64,000 bases of DNA from Rhizophagus irregularis. Taxonomy: Eukaryota; Glomeromycota; Glomeromycetes; Glomerales; Glomeraceae. The position numbers were made by a program, and so were the translations under genes. Below are positions 32,971 through 43,254 of this stretch, in pieces. The number at the start of each line of letters is the position of its first letter. Positions within the stretch are counted from its first letter, which is position 1. The DNA lies in NCBI RefSeq assembly GCF_026210795.1, contig NC_089429.1, positions 1,178,001 to 1,242,000 on the forward strand, written 5' to 3'. The notes under the pieces are model-generated. The model was not told where the DNA came from. It saw only the letters and a list, made by a program, of their open reading frames with translations, and did no database searches.

Positions 32971-34226
32971 TTGTTTTTTTTTTTTTTTGTTAGTAACTTA
33001 GTAACTTGCATTCTTTTATTTATCTTATTGCATTATACAATTTGTAATTTAAAAGTAATACATAGTAAAGAATACTATCTACTAGCTCCATATTATTATG
33101 GATGTATTAATAAAAATATTAATACTAAAACTATATTAATACTATATACTACTGAAAAATAAAAATTCTAACTATCACAAATTACACAAATCTGGCCTAT
33201 AACCGTATCTCCACGTATCTTGATGAGGTCTATTAATAATTAAACTGTTACTAACTCTATTTTCTACAATAATTTCTTTTTTAATTCTTTTTGCATTATA
33301 TTGATATTTGCACTTTTTTTAAGGTATTTGTTTTTTCTTCACTACCATCTTCCAATCATATTTCCGTTGTCACGTCCGACTGATCTTCACGCTTTCGTTT
33401 TTTGTCAACCATGGTGACGCCTTTACCTTTTTCTATTTCACTAATTTTACTACATTTTTCTAACCATATATCCGTTCTTATATTAAAAAGCAATTTTCCC
33501 AAATTTCTTCTAGAAATTGACGTTCCACTTTAGAATTACACATTTTGTATAATTTATTGTTAAAAATCCCCCTTGTTAATTCCCGCATCCGCAACTGTCT
33601 TCCTAATATTAACACATTAGTCATAAATATTACTATTTCCTTGGCCAACGTTTTAACAATTTATATCTTTCTTCATCTCCTGAGTCCTTAAATTTTTCTT
33701 CGAGCACAATTAACGTTTTAATTAAAACATCATATTCTGTCGTTGCAAGACCACACATGTTCCCAATCTTCTACATCTATTTCACATCTAGGACATAAAT
33801 CAGTCATTACATGGCCGCAATCTCTTTCAAATAATATCGTATAAGTTGGTAGTAGTTTCATAAATTTTTAATCTTATACGACCGTAGAGCATTATCTAAC
33901 GCGTCCGTGAATTTTTTATTTGACGATGTACCTTTCTGAATAAAATTAAAAGTGTTCTTCCAATTAATCTCTTGTAGCTCATTACGATAAAATACATATT
34001 CAAGATATCGACAGGTTAGGATATTTTGCTTTATATTCAATTTGATTTAATTTTTTAACGTAATTTTTGTAGTCACCATATATTATATTCTTTTTCCACC
34101 TTAATGTATTAAATGCCAAATCAATGAGCTCTACTTTAATTAGATCCACGTCTTCATCTATCTTATTGTCGTCATTCTGTCTATCCTTAAGCTCGCACCA
34201 CTCAATTGATAAATTTTTATCACGTA
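32971..34226 (-). mobile_element. 5'-truncated LINE with 14-bp target duplication
   Basis: The sequence TATCACAAATAATT occurs at 32957-32970 and again at 34227-34240, and corresponds to a single stretch in the intact F-box genes. The insert starts with a T run (about 32972-32987), so it is a minus-strand, poly(A)-tailed element. Reading the minus strand, its broken frames include WCELKDRQNDDNKIDEDV, TDALDNALRSYKIKN, a CPRCEIDVEDWEHVWSCN zinc-knuckle-like segment and MVDKKRKREDQSDVTTE. This is the usual end of a LINE ORF2 polyprotein in such fungi, after the reverse transcriptase and RNase H. Those domains are missing, so it is a dead, truncated copy. Confidence 0.85.
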
Positions 34227-34820
34227 TTATATCACAAATAATTATTTCACGACATAATCTCAAAAAATTTCTTTGGATATTTTGCTAATTTATATAATCC
34301 ATTTTTATCATTGAAAAATTTTAACTGTTCAAATACTTAAATACAATTATATTTGATAGTATTGACTTTAAAAATATAATTACAATTTTACAGAAGATTT
34401 TTGATCAATTGAATGTTTTAGAATCTATTCATCTTATTCTTTAGATTATGATTTTGTTCAACAAATTATTAAGGTTAATAAACCTTTTAAATTGAGATCT
34501 TATTTGTAAATGAAATATTACATATTGAATCATTGCAATTACTATTACAGCAATTTAGTGATTGTTTAGAAAATTTTAGTTTTGGATGGGAGAGGAATAT
34601 AAAGAACCAATACTGCCAAAACAACGATTATTTAAATTTATTATAAAATATTGTAAGAAGATTAGATATTTTGATTCGGGTACACCTGATAATATGTAAT
34701 AATATTTACTTAATCATTGAAAATAGTCAACACAAAATTTTAGGACAGGTTCATCCTTCTAAATTAGAATATCTCTTTCTTTATGGTGTGGTGAAACTAC
34801 ATTATATCTTATTTCCTTCA

Positions 34821-35720
34821 TTCAACAAAATTTAAACCGACCAATTGATGTATTCGAAATTATGCAACATACTACAATGAATTGGGCTTTTGGGTATAAA
34901 TTTGGCGTAAGAGTTTAAAAATTTTTTTGTCATGTTTGTCATGTTTATTTTTTTTACAAGTTATTACTTACATAAAATCAAATATAAATATATATAGTGT
35001 TTAGAATCTGAAGAAACTCCTCATATAATACGTTATTGTGTCTCCTTTCCGTCGAATATTTCGTTGATAAATAGATTACATATAGAATCTAACAGAAAAT
35101 TCATGAATGTGATCGAAGAATTTGATGGATTTATTTTTGATATTATAGAAATAAGAGAAATAAAATTAAGAAAAATCCCTATAAAAGTCATTATTTATTT
35201 AGAACTTGGAATTAATACTGATGTAAAACAATTAAGAGATGAGATGGTAAACATTTTTGTCGCAGGTCATGATAATAAGCAGATATGATATGCAATAAAA
35301 TTGTTTGAGCGAGAAGTATTAATTATCTCATTTAAATTTATTATTACTTTTTTTTAGCAACTTCGATGTCGTTGAGTATATCACTTTATTATCTTGCAAA
35401 ATATCCAGTAAATGATTTTTTAAAATTATATATATACATGTAATATATATGTTTTTTATTTTATTTAAATTTTGATGTATATTATAATTCAAAATAAATC
35501 AGAAGTATTAGTATTCTCGGTAAATATCCAAATATACTACCAGATTCGGATCAATTAAAGGTATTAAACCATTATAATCATTCCGCTCTCATATTTTACA
35601 AGGAATTGAAATGCGTTAGTGCAATAATTAGAGAATTCATCCACTGGTACCAATAATTACTTTTAGAAAATTAAAGAAACCAGTTAATATTGGTAAATAT
35701 ACTTTAAAAAAATAAAAAGG
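34821..35720 (+). pseudogene. Cytochrome P450 pseudogene (central part only)
   Basis: The first exon piece contains IDVFEIMQHTTMNWAFGYKFG and is followed by a normal intron (34907-34997). The second (34998 to about 35272) contains MNVIEEFDGFIFDIIEI and LRDEMVNIFVAGHD. The next (35358-35407) reads TTSMSLSISLYYLAKYP. Together they give the oxygen-binding I-helix motif AGHDTTS, but the donor site between them reads ATAAGC instead of GTAAGC. Later remnants near 35500-35680 are full of stops. The N-terminal anchor and the haem-binding cysteine loop were not found. Family members are haem mono-oxygenases of the endoplasmic reticulum. It abuts the end of the F-box pseudogene. Confidence 0.75.
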
Positions 35721-36445
35721 AGTGTCGTGTTTATTGGAAAAGTGCTCAAATATAATTGGATCCTTCCTAAAAATAGCTTTAATATAAAGGACAAATTATT
35801 ACAAAGGCCTTAATTTTTATTAAGCCCTATCGATTTAAAACTTATTTTTATGGAAAGAATTAATTGATAAAATATACATTATATATAACTATTTCATTAT
35901 TATTTTTTAAGACATTTTTATATTTTAGTTAAGTAAAATAACAAAATAAATTTGCTAATAAATTACGTAAAATAAACCAGACCAGATACCGTACATTTAT
36001 TCCCTTTCCCAGTAGATAACAAAATAATTTATATAAAGATTTATGCGTGACGCTAACCAAAAAATTTTTTTTTTTCGTACAAGATGTAAAATTTTTTATA
36101 GACAAATTAATTATGTGAAAAAGTAGACACGTACAGTAAGAAAAATAATAAAATTGAAAATCACATCCGAATTTGGACACCAAATAAAAAATCAAGCATT
36201 TATTTCAGTCATGAATAATTTTTTTTTGCTGATCGACGAAATCTTTTTCCTCTCGATTAATAAATTTAATTTAATATGTTTCATCATAGTTTATTATGAA
36301 AAGAAATTATTTTCCTAATAAATTAAAATAAGATTTTCAAAGGAAATTATTATTAAAAAATTCTCTTTATAAATAATTGACGAATCGTCAAAAAAAAGTA
36401 AATAATAATGATTGAATAAATATAGTATAGTGATATTTTATTATT

Positions 36446-39400
36446 ACCAAAAATTCCATTAAGGGCTGATGTTATAGATTTTGTTTCAAGATCGATGCTT
36501 TAAAGATCTGTACAAATGGCAGGTATTTATGATTCTTTTTTTATTTTTTTTGATACTTGTTTCTTTTTTTTGTTTTAAAGATATTGAAATTTTGTATTGA
36601 TTACTAGATGGAAAATAATCCGAAGGAAATGTTTATATTACATGCTGGTCCATCTTATGCTAATGGAAATTACACATAGGTAATTTTCATCAATTTAATT
36701 TAATTTTTTAATTTATTTATAAAATTTAATTATAACAACTGAATTTATAATATCTTTCAATATTTTATTTAGCGCGTGACCTTAAAATAAAATAAATTAA
36801 ATAAGGTATTACATGGATATAAATTGAAGTAAGTTCCATAATTGATACGGATTACTTTTTTGTATTCTTAATATATTTTATGTACGTTAATATTATTCAA
36901 GTTAAATTCCAAGGATGTGATTGTCATGGTTTATCAATTGAATTAAAAGCATTAACGGAATTAAGAGTAAGATTATTATTATTTTATCATTATCAATTAT
37001 AATGTGAAATAATTAATTTTTATAAAGTGACATTTTTTTTTAGGACGTTGATAAATCATCTTTAATGACATTGCAAATTCGTGAAGTAGCAAAAGTTGCT
37101 TTAGAAGCATTACAAATTCAAAGAAAAGAATTTGTTAGAGTATTAATGGAAAATCCTTACAGAACTTTGGTATGAAAAGCTTTTTACGATTTTTTTTTTT
37201 AATTTTCGTACGGTATTTTCTTAATAATAGGTTGATTTTAGATTAATGAATACGAAGTTAAACAGTTACAGGTGTTTTATTTGCATGATGGAGAAATGTA
37301 ATTGCTCTAACAAGCCTATTATTTTAAGGGTATATTAACAGGCAAAATAAACCCATACCCATACATCGATTTCCCTCTTCAAGGTAGTAGTCGTAAAATG
37401 TAAATTTGTATTTGTAAATTTATTCTCAAAAAATATTTGAATTTATTCTTTATAACCTTTTTTTTAGAACAGCTTTAGCTGAAGCAGAATTAGAATATCG
37501 TGATGACTATCAGAACAAATCTGTTTATATACAAAGTTCCCAGTAATTGATTCAAGTAAGTAAACATTAAGAATATGTTTTATTAAAAAGTTTATAATTT
37601 TATAATTAATTAATAATTTTTTTTTTTATTTTCAGTCTTAAATTCACAAGAAGTATTGAAAGATAATTAATACAACTGATATGAACGATAACTCTATGAA
37701 CTTCCTACGAATCAGGTTAAATTGTCCGTCTAATCAATGCTTTTTTATTTATTAACTTAATTATTTTGATCGTAATTTAACTAAATTTATTTAATTTATA
37801 CAGTTGCAATAAATCCAAATATAGAATATTTGATTTTTTGTCCAAATAATGATGCATCATCATTATACAAAATAATTATATAATTGCAACCAAAATAATG
37901 GATGCATTAAGAAAAAGTCTCTGAACTGGATTAAATATCAAATTTACATTCAAGGGTAATTATATATAATTAATGATTTAACTACTTTTTTTACTCATTT
38001 TTCATTGAATTTAACAAAATCAAATAATTTTTTATTGGGTCAGCAAACTTATTGGAACAACTTATATACGCCCAATAAGTGAAAAGCAATGTAGTGTTAT
38101 TGATGCTTCTCATATTACCGAAGAATCTGGTACAGGTAGATATTAAAAAAAAATAATAAATATACGTGATCTATTTATAGCAGATCTTAAAAATCTTAAT
38201 TATTAGGGTTAGCTCATCAGGTCATGGAATAGAGGATTATGAAGCCTGTAGAAATGCTTTACTTCAGAAGTAGGTGAATCTACATTTGAAGGCAAATTGG
38301 TGTTAACATTTAACAGATGGAATGTTGACGGTAATGGAATATTTTTAAAAAAAGAATTGTTTAATTAAAGAGGGATAAATATCCTTATGATTGGAGAACA
38401 AAAAGCCAAGAGCTACACCTCAATGGAATGGTTCGCCAATGTTGAAGCTACTAAACAACAAGCCAATGAAATTATTTGAGAATGTTAAATGGCACCTAAA
38501 TCTGGTAAATAGTTTATATGTGTGTATATTATTTTACTTTAAATTTTGTCAAAATAAAATTCACTTTTATTTTTTTTTATTATAGCGTGATATCGATTGG
38601 AACAATTTACTTTGACACGAAATGAATGGTGTACTTCACGTCAAAGATCTTGGGGGTTCCTATTCCCGTTTTTTTATGAATCAGAAACAGTTATTCCTCT
38701 GTTAACAGATTCTTCTATAGAACATATTATTGAAATCTTCAAAAAACATGAATCAGTTGGATGGTGGGAACTTGATGATCAAGAATTACTTGCACCTGAA
38801 TATAAAAATAATGGTAGTTATAACTAAGTTCAGATTATTATAATTTTAAAAATAATTTCATTTTAAATTATAAATAAATAAATGTTTGATTTTCATTTTA
38901 TTAAAATTATCTTAGATGGTTCAATCTTTATTATTGATTTCAGGTAAATAACTGATTTAAAAATTTCGTGTTTTTTATTTATTTGGATTAAGTTCAATTA
39001 AAATTTTTTTTTATTTAGTGGCTGTTAATGATAAAGCTTCGTATTCAACGTTAATTGCACATGGATTTGTTATGGATGTTTTAGCGATCTTGGAAAAGAG
39101 CAGCAAATCACGCGATTAAATTTTATTTGCCCGAGGGAAAGGTTGCTCGAAAACCGTAGGTTTTATAAATAGAACTGGATACCACGTGATACGTTATTTT
39201 ATTTTAATCAAGGCGTTATTGGATTCATCTGAGTTGCTTGTTTCGCAGATGAGAAAATAGTTTCTTTTGAGAAGGTCTGGATTTCGTGTTCACAACCTCG
39301 AACTTACAACAAGATTGAAGACTTCACAAATATCGAAGACTCATCTCCAAAGTTCGGAACGGTTGATTAGTTTCGCATTTTTGACGACGGGAGTTAGGCT

Positions 39401-40030
39401 TGTCGGCAAGTAAATTTGGGACTGTTATACTTGAGGAATCTTAAGTGTTTTCGAGAATAATGGTACAGGTGAATTTGATAGTGTAGTGATTAAAATTTTG
39501 GGCAGCTTGATAAGGTATATAGATTAGTTTTTAGGATAGATTTGTTTAGATTTTTAGATTAGTTTGATCAAGCCATAACATATTTGCATGAGATCGATCT
39601 TTTAGTTTTGTTACTTCGTTTTATTATACGAAGAATTTGGTATGGAGAGATCTGGTGATTATGACGTCTCTAGGATGGCAAGAGGGTCGCGGTAGGTATG
39701 GGCGTACCATTGCACGGAAATCCCGTTAGAATCCCTTGAGGTGAAGTGATGATAGGAAGAGCAGAGAGGGAGTGATTTACCAAATTTCAATGTGTTTCTT
39801 ATTTTTACTGAAAAAAAAAAGGATTTGTTATGGATGAACAAGGTCAAAAATGTCAAAATAATTAAGAAATATCATAAATCCTAGTACTGTAATTAAGGGT
39901 GGAAAGGTAAGAATAAATAACAACATAATGTAATAAATACGTATTTTTTTATTAATTAATTTATTATTATAGAACTGGCCAGTCAATTTGGAGAAAATAT
40001 TCGAAAATATCACAATACATCAATACATAA
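36446..40030 (+). pseudogene. Isoleucyl-tRNA synthetase pseudogene (mitochondrial type), with introns
   Basis: Ordered remnants match class I isoleucyl-tRNA synthetase: LPKIPLRADVIDF (36446), DLYKWQ before an intron, NNPKEMFILHAGPSYANGN (36603), GCDCHGLSIELKAL, REVAKVALEALQIQRKEFVR, TALAEAELEYRDD (37470), GTTYIRPISEKQCSVIDAS, SSGHGIEDYEAC, YPYDWRTK and RATPQW (38390), RNEWCTSRQRSWGF (38617), HGFVMDEQGQK across an insertion, KMSK (39848), NPSTVIKGG, and ENIRKYHNT (about 39990). The HIGH motif is destroyed by a one-base deletion near 36672, and many other frameshifts and stops follow. The parent enzyme charges tRNA-Ile. The end beyond 40030 is unclear. Confidence 0.87.
39079..39820 (+). mobile_element. 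SINE-like, poly(A)-tailed non-coding retroelement
   Basis: The 16-base sequence GGATTTGTTATGGATG flanks the insert at 39063-39078 and 39821-39836 and is part of the synthetase pseudogene, whose frame continues on both sides. The insert is 742 bases and ends in a run of ten A, so it moved by target-primed reverse transcription. It has no open frame of note, is GC-richer than its surroundings, and has TATAAATAG at about 39160. Its first 90 bases include GGTTGCTCGAAAACC, a weak B-box-like stretch. It is too long for a simple tRNA SINE; it could be a processed non-coding RNA. Confidence 0.75.
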
Positions 40031-40088
40031 TGTAAAATTATATGCAAAATCTTCAGAATTATTAAATTTATTACAAATACATGATAAT

Positions 40089-40490
40089 TTTTTATTTTTA
40101 TTTACATAGTACACCATATGACAAGACGAGAGTACTCTAAAATTAATAATAATAAAAGGGTCTCATTACAAGCATAAAGACGCGATAATGGCGTCGCCTA
40201 TAGGACACAGAAAAATAAAAATAAAAAAGAACACACTGGGACCGGGAATATGACCGAAAAAAGGGGAAGGGAAAAAGCGGAAGCTGAAAAAACCCTAAGA
40301 CGCCGAAAAAAATTGAAAAAAAACGCACTTACGCACTACCACTACCTACACCATTCCCCTACCAACATCTCGAATAAACACCACTTTCACCATCCGTGGA
40401 TCCTAAAAAATAAAATAAGATAAGAGGATGTAATTAGTCCAAGCGTATCTTACTAATTTTAATATTAAGCTAGGATTTTACACGACTACT
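40089..40490 (-). mobile_element. Short minus-strand retroelement with A-rich tail
   Basis: The 16-base flanks ACAAATACATGATAAT (40073-40088) and ACAAATACATGGTAAT (40491-40506) differ by one base. Directly after the left flank comes TTTTTTATTTTTATTTAC, which on the minus strand is an A-rich tail of AAAAAT units. The 402-base insert has no coding frame. It fits a truncated or SINE-like retroelement. Confidence 0.55.
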
Positions 40491-40506
40491 ACAAATACAT
40501 GGTAAT

Positions 40507-41121
40507 GTAATACATATTACTGTTCATTAAGGGGAGCGTGTAGTCACGTGATTTATAATAAGACAAAAACATTTTCGCATCTTTTACATAATTCGCTTAT
40601 AATTCCAACATCTAGGGACATTTTATCATTTATTAATTTAATATATTTGAATTCTATAGGTATGTTTTCACATGTCTTTACAAAAATAATAACAAAATAA
40701 TAATTATTCAAACTAAAGTACTTTGTTCTTGGGCTTTTCATATTTTAAATTTTTACGCCATTGATAGAAATGACTAAGTCTTTATATTAAAAATTTATAT
40801 CATTTATAACCTTTTTAAATAAAATACTTATTAAATAAATATTTATTAAAACTTAATAATTTGTAGTATATATAATAAATTTGTAAATATCTTTATTTAA
40901 TAAATGAACAAGTTTAATATAAAAAAAAAGAATTATTTAAATTACAAACTAAGAAACTAACCTAATATTCTAATCTTAGTGTTTAAATAATTCAAAATTG
41001 ATTGTCAATAAAATTTGTAAAAATAGTTTAAATTCCATCTAAAAGAAAATAAGTAAATTAATAAATAAAAAAATTTATTATTTTATTATATTATTAATAA
41101 TATTAAAGAATAGACAAACCA
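40507..41121. other. AT-rich intergenic DNA
   Basis: No gene was supported. A 62-codon minus-strand frame at 40553-40741 could be a remnant but has no recognisable family. Confidence 0.4.
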
Positions 41122-43254
41122 TCAGGAATCTTGTTCCTCTGAACAAAGATTTGGATCATATCTTTCATCATCATCTATAAAAACAAAGGTAAAATAATGT
41201 AATTTATTATCTCAAATGAAATTCAATAAATATTTTGCTTACCTTCATTGATATAACGTTTTTTATTATAATCATTTTTATTATCTGTGATTATTAAAAT
41301 TATTAAACAAACCAAATTTAATAAGAGTTTTTTTTATTAAATTGAATTAGAATTAATTTATTAAATTTTTACTTGCCATTCTTTGTACTTTTATTAAACA
41401 TACTGTATAATTTTTTACCACCATCTAAAACTAAAATATTAAATAATAGTAAATATTCTATATAACATTCATTTTATTTTTTGAAGATTAATAATAAATT
41501 ACCTTTAAAAATTCCATCACTTTTTCCTATTATTGACATGTACTGATTACTTGATTCGCCAAAATCATCAACTAAAATAAAAACAATTATTAGCAAGTGA
41601 TGCGGAATATTTAATATAACTTTAATGATTACTTACTATTATGAGGAATGCTGAATTTACTATGAAATGCTATTAATAAAAATGGCCTTTTATTAAAAGA
41701 TTTTATAAATAAAGCTAAAAAAATCAATTTTATATTACCTTCTTGTTCTTCTATTATTATAAAAAAAGACAATATTATTAGAAATATAAAAAAAATATTA
41801 TATGGCCAATAATTATTATATAATTACTCTACCTTCTGTTGCATTTTTTGGTTCACGTAAATTTTTAAATATATGAATTTTACTTGTAAATAGTTTAGTT
41901 ACATTATTCGATTTTATTTTTAGTTGAGGTAATTCATCCGGTTTATTTTGATAATATGACATAATTTCATTCATCTTATTTATTACTGTTTCGGTATCAG
42001 GTCTTTTTAATGGATCAGCATCCCAACATTGTTCCATTAAACTTTTATATTCTGAAGGAATTTCTGATATAATTTTTGGTCTCATACCATCAATAATATT
42101 AATTGCAAGATTAGAATCATGTTCATAATTTATAAATGGTGGTTGTCCAGATGAAATTTCCCACATAAGCATTGCAATACTATAAATATCAGATGCCAAA
42201 GTATATCTTTTTCCAGCAATAACTTCTGGTGCTATGTAGGGAAGATTTCCATATATACTATCTAGTGGTTTATCAGGAGGCCCACAAAATCCAAGATCGC
42301 TAATACGCCAAGAATTATTAAACCGTGAGTATAATATATTTCCAAAATGCAAATCTCTATGAATTAAATTCTCTATATGTATATCATAAAGGGCATCAAT
42401 TATTGAAAAAGTGATTTTAATTCTTTCTTTCCATGTAAGTTGATCATGATTTTGTTGTAAATAATTTCTTAAATCTATATCCATTTTTTTCATTACAAGC
42501 ATATAAGTTCCATTTGATGGATCTTGTGTTAAACCAAAACATTGAACAATTGATGAGTGTTTGTTGCTTATTGTTAAATATGATCTAGCCTAAAAAAAAA
42601 AAAATTTTAATTATTAACAACGAATTTTGAATTTAAGTTCCTTAAATTTTTTGTATTACAAACCTCTTCAAACCAACTTTGATCTGCACTTTCAACATTT
42701 TCTAATTGTTTAAGTATTACTTTAATAGCTCCAACTCTTATTAATTTTCGTTCATTAGAATCCCATTCATCATATCTTCCATTAATCCAACCTGCTGTAT
42801 AAATTTCAGAAAAACCACCTCTTGTTAGATATTTAATATTTTGTAAATTATTATATGGGATCCATTCAACAATTTTACTTGGCATAAGTGTTTCCGTTTG
42901 ACATTTCTGAATTAAGTTATCAATATCATAATTTCCAGATGTCCAATTTGAAAAATTATATTTTAAATAATTTCGAACACAATATTCACAATATAATGTA
43001 GCTAAACATTTTTGGTTACAATTTTCACAAACTCTTCTTGTCCCTTCATTATAAAAAATTTTACTTTTGTCATAACTTTTATTACTAGATCTTATTGCTA
43101 CAATTTTTTCTTCTTCCGTAAGAGAATTATCAGCAAGAATTGTTTGTTGCATAAATTCATATTGTTTATGAAAATCTTTGTAAATATTATAATCAGTTAA
43201 TGCAGATGCTCTATTAAGTGCTGCATGTATTAGATCTTTTCGAATAGTGGACAT
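41122..43254 (-). CDS. Protein kinase with N-terminal cysteine motif, eight exons
   Basis: Exons on the minus strand: 43254-42664, 42589-41833, 41750-41739, 41669-41637, 41571-41503, 41424-41377, 41284-41243 and 41174-41122; 534 residues, frame kept at every junction. An early VCENCNQKC...YCEYC motif resembles a zinc ribbon. The kinase domain has a glycine loop (TRGGFSEIYTA), AIKV, HRDLHFGN, DLG in place of DFG, YIAPEV, and the C-lobe segment QCWDADPLKRP. The tail is spread over six tiny exons and ends DPNLCSEEQDS. One exon is only 12 bases long, and the intron 41376-41285 starts with GC rather than GT. It is probably an active kinase of the family expanded in these fungi. Confidence 0.88.

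Larger units (their letters stand above)
29645..34790 (+). pseudogene. F-box pseudogene of the MACSKIF group in three pieces
   Basis: Piece 1 (29645-29901) begins GNLHSFEV and aligns with the gene at 27237 from about position 27669; piece 2 (32918-32970) continues it with a match to the segment around 27905-27950; piece 3 (34227 to about 34790) resumes with ATTATTTCACGACATAATCT and runs to LGQV.PSKLEYL. Piece 1 is cut from piece 2 by a 3-kb hAT-like element, and piece 2 from piece 3 by a LINE. The N-terminal half, with the F-box itself, is absent, and frameshifts occur in every piece. Confidence 0.85.
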
